64,000 nt of DNA from Myxococcales bacterium (GTDB taxonomy: Bacteria > Myxococcota > Myxococcia > Myxococcales > Myxococcaceae), in assembly GCA_016191815.1 (NCBI GenBank), contig JACPVI010000064.1, positions 1-64,000 of the forward strand. Direction: 5' to 3'. The notes below the pieces were generated by a model. It saw only the letters and a list, made by a program, of their open reading frames with translations, was not told where the DNA came from and ran no database searches. A program made the translations under genes and the position numbers. Shown here piece after piece: positions 53,485-63,252 of the stretch (positions are counted from its first letter, which is position 1; each line of letters opens with the position of its first letter).

Positions 53485-53937
53485 ATGAACGAACGCCCGC
53501 GCATCCTGGCTGTCGATGACGACCCGGCGGTCCGGGTGCTCCTCACCCGAGTGCTCAACCGGGCAGGCTACGACGTCCACGCGGTCGAGACCGGCGAAGA
53601 GGCGGTCGACTATCTGCAGGCAAACCCGGTCGCGCTGCTGATCGTGGACAAGAACCTCCCCCGGATGCACGGGCTCGAGGTGATCCGGCGCGGGAAGGAG
53701 CTGGCGCCAGATGTCCCGGTGCTGCTGATCACCGCCGCTCCTGAGCCGCAGCTCGCCGCGCAGGTGAAGGTCGAGGTCTACTTGCCCAAGCCATTCGCGA
53801 GCATCAAGGCGATCGAGGACGCGGTGAAGGAGGCGATCGCCCGAGGGAAGGCGAACCAGGAGCGGCAACAGATGCAGCGCAAGCTGGAAGAGGTGATGTC
53901 GCAGCTCCGCCGGCCCGAGGCGAAGAAGCCGATCTGA
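53485..53937 (+). CDS. single-domain response regulator with C-terminal coiled coil
   Basis: 150 residues from the ATG at 53485. A receiver covers about 5-120: ILAVDDDPAVRVLL, phospho-acceptor D55 in LLIVDKNLPRMHG, LLITAAPEP with the switch Thr, and YLPKPF with the conserved Lys. A short charged helix (about 125-145; NQERQQMQRKLEEVMSQL) ends it in place of a DNA-binding domain. It closes the signalling cluster and could receive phosphate from the membrane kinase at 50073. Confidence 0.88.
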   Translation: MNERPRILAVDDDPAVRVLLTRVLNRAGYDVHAVETGEEAVDYLQANPVALLIVDKNLPRMHGLEVIRRGKELAPDVPVLLITAAPEPQLAAQVKVEVYLPKPFASIKAIEDAVKEAIARGKANQERQQMQRKLEEVMSQLRRPEAKKPI

Positions 53938-54031
53938 CGAGGGGCTGGCGCCAGGAGGGGCCGCTCGCCCGCCCGCGCCGCGAGGAGGCCGGGCTGCGCC
54001 GCCGGTGACCCGGTGTTAAACCGTCTTCGGG

Positions 54032-56122
54032 ATGCCGGACTTCCAGCTCGAGAGCGACTTCCAGCCCCAGGGCGACCAGCCCCGCGCCATCGCGGAGCTC
54101 ACCGAGGGAGTGCGGCGGGGCGACCCGCACCAGGTGCTCCTGGGCGTCACCGGCTCGGGGAAGACCTTCACCATGGCGAACGTGATCGCCAACGCGAAGC
54201 GGCCGGCGCTGATCATCGCCCACAACAAGACGCTCGCCGCGCAGCTCTACGGAGAGCTTGGGGACCTCTTCCCCAGGAACGCGGTCGAGTACTTCGTCAG
54301 CTACTACGACTACTACCAGCCGGAGGCGTACGTGCCCTCCTCGGACACGTACATCGAGAAGGACTCCACCATCAACGACGAGATCGAGCGGATGCGGCAC
54401 TCCGCCACCCACTCGCTCCACACCCGGAACGACGTGGTGATCGTGGCGTCGGTCTCCTGCATCTACGGCCTGGGCACCGCCCGGGTGTACGTGGAGATGG
54501 CGGTCCACGTGGACGTGGGCGAGGAGCTGGGCCGCGACGCGCTGCTCCGCAAGCTGGTGGAGTGCCAGTACGAGCGCAACGACTTCGACTTCCACCGCGG
54601 CACCTTCCGGGTCCGGGGCGACACGGTGGAGGTGTTCCCCGCCTACGAGGAGGACCGGGCGCTCAAGATCGAGTTCTTCGGCGACGAGGTGGAGCGGATC
54701 AGCGAGCTCGACCCGCTCCGGGGCGTGCCGCTGGGAGAGCTGGAGAAGGTGGTCATCTTCCCGGGCAGCCACTACGTCACCGAGCCCGAGCAGCGACGGC
54801 GGGCCGTCGAAGGAATCCGCGAGGAGCTGCGCGACCGGCTCGCCGAGCTGAGATCGCAACAGAAGCTGGTCGAGGCGCAACGGCTCGAGCAGCGCACCCT
54901 GTTCGACCTCGAGATGATGGAGCAGCTGGGCTACTGCAACGGCATCGAGAACTACTCCCGGCACCTCTCCGGCCGCGCGCCCGGCGAGCCGCCGCCCTGC
55001 CTGCTCGACTACTTCCCGAAGAACCTGCTGGTCTTCATCGACGAGTCGCACCAGACCGTCCCGCAGATCGGCGCGATGTACCGCGGCGACCGCTCTCGCA
55101 AGGAGACGCTGGTGGAGTACGGCTTTAGGCTCCCCTCCGCGCTGGACAACCGGCCGCTCAAGTTCAGCGAGTTCGAGTCGATGGTGAAGCAGGCGGTCTA
55201 CGTCTCCGCCACGCCGGCGGAGTGGGAGCTGCAGAAGGCCCGCGGAGTGGTGGTGGAGCAGATCATCCGCCCCACCGGGCTGATCGACCCCGAGGTAGAG
55301 GTCCGACCGGTGCGAAACCAGGTGGACGATCTCCTGGAGGAGATCCGCCGCCGCTGCAACCCGGGCGGGGAGCGGGTCCTGGTCACCACCTTGACGAAGC
55401 GGTTGGCGGCGGACCTGACCGAGTACTACGCCCACGTGGGCGTCCGGGTCCGCTACCTGCACTCGGACATCGATGCCATCGAGCGCACCGCGATCATCCG
55501 GGATCTCCGCAAGGGGGAGTTCGACGTGCTGGTGGGGATCAACCTCCTGCGCGAGGGGCTCGACATCCCCGAGGTGTCGCTGGTGGCGATCCTCGACGCT
55601 GACAAGGAGGGCTTCCTCCGCTCCCACGTGTCGCTCATCCAGACCATCGGCCGCGCCGCCAGGAACGTGAACGGGAGAGTGATCATGTACTCGGACGTGG
55701 TGACCGACTCGATGCGGATCGCCATCGACGAGACCAACCGCCGGCGCGAGGTCCAGCGGCGCTTCAACGAGGAGCACGGCATCACTCCGCGCACCGTGCA
55801 CAAGAACATCCTCGACATGTCGCGTTACCTCTACGAGCACGCCGAGCTGGGGCTGCCCGCCGCCGCCGAGCCGGGAGACGACCTGCTGAGCCCCGAGCAA
55901 GTGCAAACGCTCATCGAGGAGTGCACCGCCAAGATGCAGCAGTTCGCCGACGAGATGGAGTTCGAGAAGGCCGCGGAGATGCGGGACCGGGTGTTCCTCC
56001 TCAAGGAAATGGACCTCGGCCTCAAGCCTCCTCTCCGCAGCACCCTCACCACCCCTCCGCGCTCGGACGCCGGAAAGCCCGGCCGGCGGCCTCAGCCGGC
56101 CCGCTACCGCAGGCGAAGGTAG
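54032..56122 (+). CDS. uvrB: excinuclease ABC subunit B
   Basis: 696 residues. UvrB loads onto damaged DNA with UvrA and hands over to UvrC. Visible: Walker A GVTGSGKT at 38-45, the damage-probing beta-hairpin [14 protein letters not shown] (about 88-101), DEAD-type [11 protein letters not shown], helicase motifs [18 protein letters not shown] and [16 protein letters not shown], and the C-terminal UVR domain ([19 protein letters not shown], about 625-650). The last 30 residues are a basic tail ([15 protein letters not shown]). uvrC lies 540 nt downstream, across a small minus-strand gene. Confidence 0.97.
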   Translation: MPDFQLESDFQPQGDQPRAIAELTEGVRRGDPHQVLLGVTGSGKTFTMANVIANAKRPALIIAHNKTLAAQLYGELGDLFPRNAVEYFVSYYDYYQPEAYVPSSDTYIEKDSTINDEIERMRHSATHSLHTRNDVVIVASVSCIYGLGTARVYVEMAVHVDVGEELGRDALLRKLVECQYERNDFDFHRGTFRVRGDTVEVFPAYEEDRALKIEFFGDEVERISELDPLRGVPLGELEKVVIFPGSHYVTEPEQRRRAVEGIREELRDRLAELRSQQKLVEAQRLEQRTLFDLEMMEQLGYCNGIENYSRHLSGRAPGEPPPCLLDYFPKNLLVFIDESHQTVPQIGAMYRGDRSRKETLVEYGFRLPSALDNRPLKFSEFESMVKQAVYVSATPAEWELQKARGVVVEQIIRPTGLIDPEVEVRPVRNQVDDLLEEIRRRCNPGGERVLVTTLTKRLAADLTEYYAHVGVRVRYLHSDIDAIERTAIIRDLRKGEFDVLVGINLLREGLDIPEVSLVAILDADKEGFLRSHVSLIQTIGRAARNVNGRVIMYSDVVTDSMRIAIDETNRRREVQRRFNEEHGITPRTVHKNILDMSRYLYEHAELGLPAAAEPGDDLLSPEQVQTLIEECTAKMQQFADEMEFEKAAEMRDRVFLLKEMDLGLKPPLRSTLTTPPRSDAGKPGRRPQPARYRRRR

Positions 56123-56173
56123 GTCCGCTCTCCCAGCTCGCCGGGGGTGGGCCGTCGCCGCTTCTCCTGCCGC

Positions 56174-56479
56174 CTACTTGATGCACCGCTTCGTGGAGGG
56201 CGAGGTCTCCGCAGCGTCCCCGCACTTCCCCGACGGACAGCTCAGCCCCCCGCAGTCGACCTGCTTCACGCAGATGGGCGCCGTCGTGCCCGCGTCGGGG
56301 TCCTCCAGCTGCGCGCAGATCGACCCCGACGGACATTGGTCCACCACCGGCTGCCCGGCGTCCGGAACGGTGACTCCCTCCAGCCGGCAATTGAGCGGCG
56401 TGCCACTGCTGCCGCCCGGGCCCGGCCCGCATGCGGAAAGGACCAGAACCGCGATTCCCGAAATCAGCGCTCGCTTCAT
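56174..56479 (-). CDS. small Cys-rich lipoprotein
   Basis: 101 residues from the ATG at 56479, preceded by AAAGGAGAAG; a longer frame opens at 56539. The signal ends in the lipobox VLVLSAC. The mature chain has ten or so further Cys residues in short spaced pairs (NCRLEG, QCPSGSICAQLED, CVKQVDCGGLSCPSGKCGD, RCIK), a disulphide-rich mini-domain of the kind that follows TonB-like or EGF-type lipoproteins in myxobacteria. No family name. It is inserted on the opposite strand between uvrB and uvrC. Confidence 0.7.
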   Translation of the reverse strand: MKRALISGIAVLVLSACGPGPGGSSGTPLNCRLEGVTVPDAGQPVVDQCPSGSICAQLEDPDAGTTAPICVKQVDCGGLSCPSGKCGDAAETSPSTKRCIK

Positions 56480-56664
56480 CTTGCTTCTCCTTTCGGTCGG
56501 GCCCTCTGCGAGCGGGGTGCCCAAAGGTGAGCACGCCAAGTGCCCGAAGCGCCTCGCCTGCGCGCCCGTGCTCCATGCTGCCGCCGCCGGAGGCGCCTCG
56601 AATTTCCGAGCCCTGACGCGGACGTCACAGCCCGGCTCGAATAAATAGAAGGAGAGGGACCCCC

Positions 56665-58560
56665 ATGGACGCCGCGCTGGAACAGAAGCTCGCCAACCTG
56701 CCGCTGGGGCCCGGCGTGTACCTGATGAAGGACCGCCAGGGAGAGATCATCTACGTTGGCAAGGCGGTCGGCCTGCGCGGCCGGGTGCGGAGCTACTTCA
56801 CCCGAGGCGACGAGCGCGCCTTCGTGGCCCTGCTCGACCGGCTGCTCGGCGACGTGGACACCGTCATCACCAGCAACGAGAAGGAGGCGCTGCTCCTCGA
56901 GAACGAGCTGATCAAGAAGCACAAGCCCCGCTTCAACGTTCAGCTCCGGGACGACAAGAACTTCATCTGCCTCCGCCTGGACGTCTCCCACCCCTACCCG
57001 CGGCTCGAGGTGGTGCGTCGCTTCAAGAACGACGGGGCGCGCACCTTCGGCCCCTATTCCTCGGCCACCTCGATCCGCGAGACGCTCCGGATCATCAACC
57101 GGCACTTCCAGCTCCGGACCTGCTCGGATCACGCGCTGGCCAACCGGAAGCGGCCGTGCCTGCTCTACCAGATCGGCCGCTGCCCGGCGCCGTGCGTCTA
57201 CCCCATCGCGCCCGAGGATTACCGGCGCAGCGTGGACGAGGTCATCCTCTTCCTCGAAGGCAAGGCCGACGAGCTGGTGGAGGGACTCCGCGCCCGCATG
57301 AAGGAGCTGTCGGCGGAGCTGCGGTTCGAGGACGCCGCGAGGGTGCGCGACCAGGTGATCGCCATCGAGCGGAGCCTGGAGCGGCAGAAGATCGCCCTCT
57401 CCGAGCCGATCGACCAGGACGTGCTCGGGCTGTACCGCGAGGCCGACCGGCTTCTCTTCTACTTCCTCTACGTCCGCCAGGGTCGGATCACCGGCGGCCA
57501 GGGGTTTCCGTTCAGCGGCCAGGAGTTCCCCGACGACGAGCTGATCGCCTCCTTCGTCAACCTCTACTACGGCAACGACAACTTCGTGCCCGAGGAGGTA
57601 CTGCTGCCCTTGCCGATCGCCGAGCCGGAGGCGATCGCCGAGCTGCTCTCCGAGCGGAAAGGCCGGAAGGTGCGGGTGCTCGCCCCGAAGCGGGGGGAGA
57701 AGGCCGCGCTGGTGGAGATGGCCAGGCGCAACGCCGAGACCGCCTTCGGCGAGCGGCGCCGCAGCAAGGAGGAGACCTCCGCCATCCTCGAGCGGCTCAT
57801 GGACCGGCTGCATCTTTCGAAGGTCCCCCGCCGGATGGAGGGGTTCGACGTGTCGCACTTCCAGGGCTCCGCGCTGGTGGCCTCGCTGGTGGCGGTCACC
57901 GACGGGGAGATCGACAAGGCCCGCTACCGGAGGTTCAAGATCAAGGGCGTCGCCGGGAACGACGACTTCGCCTCGATGCACGAGGTGATCTCCCGGCGCC
58001 TGCGGCGGGGCCTCGCCGAGGGCGACTTGCCGGACCTGATCGTGATCGACGGCGGCAAGGGACAGCTCGCCTCCGCCCACGCCGCCCTGCGCGACCTGAA
58101 AGTGGCGGGAGTCGATCTCGTGGCGCTCGCCAAGTCCCGCGATCTCGAGGTGCCCGACCCCGACGCCGGCAGGGCGAAGAGCCCCGAGCGCGTCTTCCTG
58201 GTCAACCACAAGGAGCCGCTGGTGCTGCCGCAGACTTCGCCGGAGCTGTTCATGCTCACCCGGCTGCGAGACGAGGCCCACCGGTTCGCGATCACCTTCC
58301 AGCAGAAGCTGTCGCGGCGCCGGCACCTCCAGAGCGCGCTGGATGAGATCGCCGGTGTGGGCGAGGGACGCCGCAAGGCGCTGCTCCGCCACTTGGGCAG
58401 CCTCAAGCGGGTCCGCGAGGCTTCGATCGAAGAGCTCTCGGAGGTGCCTGGCCTCGGGCCGGCGGTGGCGGAGCGGATCCACGCCCACTTCCACGCCGCG
58501 GAGGCGTCCCAGGACGCGGTGCGCGAGGCCTCCCTCGAGGATGCGGAGGGGCCCGCCTAG
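56665..58560 (+). CDS. uvrC: excinuclease ABC subunit C
   Basis: 631 residues, preceded by AAGGAGAG. The N-terminal GIY-YIG nuclease (about 10-95) has [20 protein letters not shown] and [19 protein letters not shown] Cys-bearing segment ([17 protein letters not shown]) and the UVR domain ([17 protein letters not shown], about 215-235) follow. The RNase H-like 5' nuclease domain is at about 390-540 ([35 protein letters not shown]), and two helix-hairpin-helix motifs end it ([17 protein letters not shown] and [12 protein letters not shown]). It makes both incisions around a lesion. Confidence 0.97.
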   Translation: MDAALEQKLANLPLGPGVYLMKDRQGEIIYVGKAVGLRGRVRSYFTRGDERAFVALLDRLLGDVDTVITSNEKEALLLENELIKKHKPRFNVQLRDDKNFICLRLDVSHPYPRLEVVRRFKNDGARTFGPYSSATSIRETLRIINRHFQLRTCSDHALANRKRPCLLYQIGRCPAPCVYPIAPEDYRRSVDEVILFLEGKADELVEGLRARMKELSAELRFEDAARVRDQVIAIERSLERQKIALSEPIDQDVLGLYREADRLLFYFLYVRQGRITGGQGFPFSGQEFPDDELIASFVNLYYGNDNFVPEEVLLPLPIAEPEAIAELLSERKGRKVRVLAPKRGEKAALVEMARRNAETAFGERRRSKEETSAILERLMDRLHLSKVPRRMEGFDVSHFQGSALVASLVAVTDGEIDKARYRRFKIKGVAGNDDFASMHEVISRRLRRGLAEGDLPDLIVIDGGKGQLASAHAALRDLKVAGVDLVALAKSRDLEVPDPDAGRAKSPERVFLVNHKEPLVLPQTSPELFMLTRLRDEAHRFAITFQQKLSRRRHLQSALDEIAGVGEGRRKALLRHLGSLKRVREASIEELSEVPGLGPAVAERIHAHFHAAEASQDAVREASLEDAEGPA

Positions 58561-58602
58561 GCAAGTTCGACCGACAAATCGCCCCGCCGCCTGGGTTTTC
58601 CG

Positions 58603-58637
58603 TTGCGACAGGCCTTGCCGCTGGCGTATAGCGGCAA
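58603..58637 (+). promoter_or_regulatory. promoter with palindromic operator before the DUF507 gene
   Basis: TTGCGA (58603-58608) and TATAGC (58627-58632) are separated by 18 nt and resemble -35 and -10 boxes. A perfect 8-bp inverted repeat, TTGCCGCT (58615-58622) and AGCGGCAA (58630-58637) with a 7-nt spacer, covers the -10 box. A repressor bound there would block polymerase; no regulator is identified. Confidence 0.5.
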
Positions 58638-58672
58638 CAGGTTTCTGCCCAGCCAGGGGTGAGGGTTTATTT

Positions 58673-59191
58673 ATGCGGTTGTATCCAAAGGTGATTCCCA
58701 TCATCTCGCGCGAATGCATCCAGAAGCTGATGCAAGAGGGAGACGTCGAGATCGAGCCGATGAGGGTCGCCGACGCCGAGATGGATATGTCGGCGATCAT
58801 GCGCGAGTACCTCGCCAACGAAGAGCGGGTGAACCAGGCCACCCGGGAGGCCCTCGAGCGCCGCGGCTACGACCACAGCAAATTCAACCAGGTCAAACGT
58901 GAGATGGCCGACGTCCGCGGCTTCAAGATGGGCGAGGAGGGCATCGAGTACGTCATCAACCAGATGATCGAATTCCTCCTCATCAGCCGGAACGTCGAGG
59001 AAGTGTTCTCCCCCGACAACGCCCTCCGGCAGAAGATCTTCTCGGTCATGAAGAAGCACCTGGACGTGGACGAGGAGATCGACAAGGAAGCCCGCGCCCG
59101 CCTCAAGCATCTGCAGGAAGGCACCTCGGCCTTCGACATCGAGTACAACAAGACGGTCGAGCAGATTCGCCGCGCCCGCGGCCTGATCTGA
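58673..59191 (+). CDS. DUF507 family protein
   Basis: 172 residues from the ATG at 58673; the frame is open upstream but overlaps uvrC. Starts MRLYPKVIPIISRECIQKLM and contains MREYLANEERVNQATREAL, ERRGYDHSKFNQVKREMAD and KEARARLKHLQEG, the DUF507 signature, here as two consecutive copies of the roughly 90-residue unit. Small, acidic and cytoplasmic. DUF507 function is unknown. It follows an operator-like promoter, so its expression is probably regulated. Confidence 0.85.
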   Translation: MRLYPKVIPIISRECIQKLMQEGDVEIEPMRVADAEMDMSAIMREYLANEERVNQATREALERRGYDHSKFNQVKREMADVRGFKMGEEGIEYVINQMIEFLLISRNVEEVFSPDNALRQKIFSVMKKHLDVDEEIDKEARARLKHLQEGTSAFDIEYNKTVEQIRRARGLI

Positions 59192-59314
59192 GCCTCCTTT
59201 AGCCCAGCCGACGCCGCTCAACGTCCCGCCCGCTCCCGCGCGGTAGCGGGTGTGGCCTGGTCCCCGGGCGCCCCAAAAATTGACCGGCCGCTTCATGCCT
59301 GTAGCCTTCGAGGC

Positions 59315-59659
59315 ATGATTACGCAGCTCGCGAGCGTTCCGGAGGCCTCCTGGGAGCGCGACGAGATCGGCGAGGCGGTGGATCGGCTGGCGGCGGCGCT
59401 CCCTCGGCGTGCCGACGTGGCGGTGCTGATCGACTTCCTCGAGGACGACCTGCGTGAGGGCTTCTTGGCGATCGCGGACGTCGAGGCCCACTTCCGCGAT
59501 GCGATCGAGGCGCTGGCCGCGGGCCGCCCGTCGCCGATCCGCCTGGTGGAGGCGGCCGAGGACTACCGCGTGCTGGAGCGGTTGGAGTACCTGATGGTGG
59601 TGGTGGCGCAGCTCCGCAGGCGCCTGTCGCAAGCGGCGGGGAAGCTCAGGGACGGCTGA
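59315..59659 (+). CDS. hypothetical acidic helical protein
   Basis: 114 residues from the ATG at 59315. The chain is helical and acidic (ERDEIGEAVDRLAAALPRR, then VLIDFLEDDLREGFLAIAD, then DYRVLERLEYLMVVVAQLRR). No TM, Cys or known domain. It lies convergent with the DUF3108 gene, with stops adjacent (59659/59660). Codon use matches its neighbours, so it is probably real, but I do not recognise it. Confidence 0.5.
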   Translation: MITQLASVPEASWERDEIGEAVDRLAAALPRRADVAVLIDFLEDDLREGFLAIADVEAHFRDAIEALAAGRPSPIRLVEAAEDYRVLERLEYLMVVVAQLRRRLSQAAGKLRDG

Positions 59660-60520
59660 TCACCACTTGAGGTTTTCCTTCCCTTCGGCCCGGGCCTTCT
59701 TGTCCCCCGGGCGGGTGAAGGCGTTGAGGGTGGCTCGAACCGCGCCGAGGTCGATCGCGCCCACCGCCACCAGCGGGAGCCTGCGCTCGTCGTCGGTGAT
59801 CCACACGTGGATCTCCCGCCGCCACCGGTGATCGTCGAGCCGCACCGCCTGGCCGGAGAGATGCCAGGTGTCGAACTCTCCCACCGGCAGCGAGACGTGC
59901 TCCCGGGCGGCGACCTTGCCGAAGACGCGCCACAGTCTCCGGATGCCATAGGCGTCGAAGCAGACCTCCATTCCCTCTTTCAGGGGGAGCTGCCGCATGA
60001 GGTAGATTGTCCCCACCACGTCCAGGCCGTCGTGCGCGTAGCGGTATTCGGTCTCGCCCCGGCCTCCGCCGATCGTGTAGACCACCTTCACCTGATGGTC
60101 CTTGGAGCGGAAGGTGACGTCGGCGGTCTTGCGGACCTCGTTCTCGGTGGCGTCCTCGACGTAGCGGGAGGGCCGCAGCGTCCTTGGGCTCAAGTAGCTG
60201 GTGCCGCCGCCCTTCACCCGCCGGACTTTGGAGAAGAAGGTGTTGGTGACGGCGTGCACCTCCACCGGCAAGGCGCCGTTCTTCTGGGGCAAGACCTTCA
60301 GGGTCAGCTTCCCCGCTTGGGCCCCGAGCGCGTCGAGGTCGTACTCCAGCACCTCTCCAGGGCTGAAGGAGAGCGGGAGCTTTAGGGCGGGCAGTGGCCT
60401 GCACTCCGCATCGGTGGGGACCTTCGCCGGCGGCGGTGCAGGCTGCGCGGCGGCGTGGCCAGCAAGGAGGGCGAGCGCGAGCGAGGCGACGGTCATGGGC
60501 AACCTGGGACCTTTGGCCAC
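59660..60520 (-). CDS. exported DUF3108 protein
   Basis: 286 residues from a GTG at 60520; this start gives a basic n-region and signal peptide (MAKGPRLPMTVASLALALLA then GHAAA), better than the internal ATG. The mature protein is the beta-rich DUF3108 domain: LSFSPGEVLEYDLDALGAQA near residue 50, VEVHAVTNTFF, GIRRLWRVFGKV and REIHVWITDDERRLPLVAV at the end. A periplasmic beta-jellyroll of unknown role. Third gene of an operon with a DUF4091 protein and another DUF3108 protein. Confidence 0.8.
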   Translation of the reverse strand: MAKGPRLPMTVASLALALLAGHAAAQPAPPPAKVPTDAECRPLPALKLPLSFSPGEVLEYDLDALGAQAGKLTLKVLPQKNGALPVEVHAVTNTFFSKVRRVKGGGTSYLSPRTLRPSRYVEDATENEVRKTADVTFRSKDHQVKVVYTIGGGRGETEYRYAHDGLDVVGTIYLMRQLPLKEGMEVCFDAYGIRRLWRVFGKVAAREHVSLPVGEFDTWHLSGQAVRLDDHRWRREIHVWITDDERRLPLVAVGAIDLGAVRATLNAFTRPGDKKARAEGKENLKW

Positions 60521-60529
60521 GGCGCGAGT

Positions 60530-62245
60530 CTATCGCCCGGGCCGGGCGCGTTGGTCACCCTCGGACGTGGCCCGCCGTCCGGTATTCGTGGCGAGGGCGG
60601 TGATGCGCCGCGCCAGGCCCTCCCTGGTCGAAGCCCAGACCTGGGGATCCAAGGCGATCTCGTAGCCTGACCGGGCGAGGCGCTCCGCGCTTCGCCTGGC
60701 GATGGCTTTATCCCCCAGCCGCTCGGCGAGCAGGAGGTACTCGTAGTCCTCCAGGCCGTCCCGGATCTGCTTGAGCCTCAGCGACTCGATCGGGACGTGG
60801 GTCTGCCCGCCGATGCGCTCCGGGGTGCCGGGATAAAACAGCGTGCCATCTCCGTTGCCTCCGAACTCGAACAGGTCTTCCCAGGGGTCCTTCGACGCAT
60901 AGGCGTGGGCGGTGTCGAAGTACAGCTCTCCGCCGATGCCCGCGAGGTAGGCCAAAGGGCCCATCGCCCGGTTCAGCGCGGCGGGGTGGTCGATCATGTA
61001 CGAAGCCCATCCGCGGTACGCACGCTCGATCGCCGGGTCCGGGCTCGCGCCGAGGTTGCAGCCGTGAGAACTGCAGCTCTGGTACCACCAGAGGCTCGCC
61101 TTTCCACCCAGCCGCGGGCGCAGCGCCGGCGCGGGCAACACGTTGCGGCAGGTGGAGAGCCCGGGGCGCGGGAAGAAGCAGTTGAGGTTGGGGCAGAGGA
61201 TGTCGGCCGCTCCGATCAGCGACTCGTCCGCTGGCCCCGTCACCAACACGGGGAGATCCGCCTTTCGGGCGCGGATCGATTGGGCGAGCACCAGCGGGTG
61301 GTCCTCGGGCCTGGGCTCGTCCTTGGCGTAGAAGAAGAGGCGAGCCTTCCACCCGCGGGCGAGGAAGTGATCCCGGAAGGCGCGGTAGTAGGCCACCCGG
61401 GCTTCGTCGCTGGGGGCCCTCAACCAGTCCCTCACGTCGGCGGTGTTGAAGCGAGCGCCGGAGGGCAGCGCCGTGCCGTCGAGGAACGGGGCCATCTCGC
61501 GGTCGTACTCCGCGAAGTCCACCGAAAGCTCTCCCCGCGCCCATCTCGCCGGGGGCGGGTCCATCGACATCCCATGGGCCGAGAGCCGGTGGGCGAGGAG
61601 CGCGGTGGCGTACTCCCGGAGCAGCGCCCCCGCCTCGGCGGATCGCGGCGCCATCCGGTGCCCACGCGCCAGCGAGTAGCCGGAGAGGCCGAAGCTCGTC
61701 TCGAGCGAGGAGGTGGCCGGCAGCGCGAAGGGCAGGACTTCGGCCACCACCCTCAGGCGCAGCTCGGGGAGCCCCTGGCCCTGGAGGAGAATCTCTCCCT
61801 CGTGACGGCCCTCGGGTTGATCGCGCGGGGCGCAGACTTCCACGTAGAGGACCAGAGGGCGCTCCAAAGTGGAGTCGTGCGGCAGCGCGCGGCGCCCCTC
61901 GCCCGCGTAGGCGTCCTCCACCGGGACCAGTGGATCCGGCCAGAGTCCCGCCTCTCCCATGCCGTTGGAGGGTGTGCGCACCCGGACGAACGCCTCGCGG
62001 TACAGCCTCGGACGGATCGGCGCAGCTTCTCCTCGGAGCGGCGTCGCCTCGGCCACTACGCCGCGGGCTGGGGTTTGAATCACGACCTGCGCCCCCTCGC
62101 ACTCCCCGCGCGCGAGGAGGAGTCGGGCCGAGGACGCGGCCGGAGGCAGCCGGCCCGGGCGAACCTTCTCCATCGACCCGACCAGTCCCGCCCAGGAGCT
62201 TTGGCCACCACCGGCGAGCACCGCCAGCGCGACGAGGGTGAGCAT
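60530..62245 (-). CDS. exported DUF4091 glycoside-hydrolase-like protein
   Basis: 571 residues. The N-terminal signal-like helix (MLTLVALAVLAGGG) suggests export. A beta domain (about 20-165) precedes a TIM-barrel-like part with FFYAKDEPRPEDHPLVL, where an acidic pair resembles glycosidase catalytic residues. LWWYQSCSSHGCN and IGGELYFDTAHAY follow, then the C-terminal DUF4091 motif RLKQIRDGLEDYEYLLLAERLG. DUF4091 proteins are thought to be glycosidases; substrate unknown. Spaced 9 nt from the downstream and 39 nt from the upstream DUF3108 gene. Confidence 0.8.
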   Translation of the reverse strand: MLTLVALAVLAGGGQSSWAGLVGSMEKVRPGRLPPAASSARLLLARGECEGAQVVIQTPARGVVAEATPLRGEAAPIRPRLYREAFVRVRTPSNGMGEAGLWPDPLVPVEDAYAGEGRRALPHDSTLERPLVLYVEVCAPRDQPEGRHEGEILLQGQGLPELRLRVVAEVLPFALPATSSLETSFGLSGYSLARGHRMAPRSAEAGALLREYATALLAHRLSAHGMSMDPPPARWARGELSVDFAEYDREMAPFLDGTALPSGARFNTADVRDWLRAPSDEARVAYYRAFRDHFLARGWKARLFFYAKDEPRPEDHPLVLAQSIRARKADLPVLVTGPADESLIGAADILCPNLNCFFPRPGLSTCRNVLPAPALRPRLGGKASLWWYQSCSSHGCNLGASPDPAIERAYRGWASYMIDHPAALNRAMGPLAYLAGIGGELYFDTAHAYASKDPWEDLFEFGGNGDGTLFYPGTPERIGGQTHVPIESLRLKQIRDGLEDYEYLLLAERLGDKAIARRSAERLARSGYEIALDPQVWASTREGLARRITALATNTGRRATSEGDQRARPGR

Positions 62246-62284
62246 GGCCCAAGATGGTTTCGAACCGCGCTCTGGGCAACCCTC

Positions 62285-63070
62285 TCAGCCCCCGCTCGGC
62301 GTCCGCAGCGCCAGCGTCCGGCCCGGCTTGTAGTCGGTCAGCTCGGCGACCAGCGAACCGATGAGGAACTCCGCCTCCATCCGCACCAACAGGTGGGTGG
62401 GATCGGTCGTCAGGTAGACGATGGTGTCCTGCTTGGCCGCGAGCTTGCCGCTGAACTCGGTGCTGGCCCTCACCTTGAACACCTCGCGCTCGCCCAGGCT
62501 GGTCTGCAGGCTCTCCTTCGACTCCACCTTGGCCCTGAGGACGAAGCTCTTGGCGCCGGTGAACACCGGAAGCTCGTGCTCCTGGCCCACCGACAGCTCC
62601 CGGCTGCGAAGCGCCAGCGCCGCCGAGGCGATGTCGAACGCCATCGGGTCCACCTCGTGCCGCTCGAGCACCTCGTCCTGGCCTTCGCGCTGCTTGATCA
62701 CCTCCGCCACTCCGTCGCCGTTCAGCTTGATCCGCTGGCGCCGCTTCTTCCGGTTCTCGTCGGCGTAGAGGTCGCTGCCGATGGTGCGGCTTACCGCCGG
62801 GTCCCAGTAAGTCACGAACTTGTCCCTGATCGGGTACACCGCGGCCACCGACTCGGTGCGCGCCAGGGTGACGATCGGCCACACCTGCTTCCCCCACATC
62901 TTCATCTCGGCGCCCACCGTGACCTGCGCGGTCCCTGCGGCCAGGCCGAGGTAGTGGACCCGGTAGGTCGCCTGCTCGCCAGGACCGAAGGCGGATCGCG
63001 CATCGACCTCACCGGCCAGCGCGGTGGCGGAGAAGACGGCGACGGCGACTGCGGCGGCCCGCTTTTTCAT
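62285..63070 (-). CDS. exported DUF3108 protein, paralogue
   Basis: 261 residues from the ATG at 63070; a longer frame opens at 63331 without a signal peptide. Signal MKKRAAAVAVAVFSATALA. The DUF3108 domain shows FGPGEQATYRVHYLGLAAGT, ARTESVAAVYPIRDKFVTY, DIASAALALRSREL and DTIVYLTTDPTHLLVRME. It heads the operon that includes the DUF4091 protein and the second DUF3108 protein. Confidence 0.82.
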   Translation of the reverse strand: MKKRAAAVAVAVFSATALAGEVDARSAFGPGEQATYRVHYLGLAAGTAQVTVGAEMKMWGKQVWPIVTLARTESVAAVYPIRDKFVTYWDPAVSRTIGSDLYADENRKKRRQRIKLNGDGVAEVIKQREGQDEVLERHEVDPMAFDIASAALALRSRELSVGQEHELPVFTGAKSFVLRAKVESKESLQTSLGEREVFKVRASTEFSGKLAAKQDTIVYLTTDPTHLLVRMEAEFLIGSLVAELTDYKPGRTLALRTPSGG

Positions 63071-63252
63071 GCGACTCCCAACAACCTCCGCGCTACGAAA
63101 ATCTAGGCGGGCCGCCTCTCGAGCGCCATTTCGTCGGGCCCGGCCCCGCCCGGCGCGCCGTGAAACGGCCTCGGAGACGGGCATCCGCGCCGGACATTCA
63201 GCCCGCCGGCGACCCTCGTCGCCCTGCACTCGATTATTATGGCCCTCCCCCG

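Noticed and set aside
60708-62897. 729-codon minus-strand frame opposite or beside the DUF4091 and DUF3108 genes
   Set aside because: Overlaps two real genes in another frame and shows only shadow composition.
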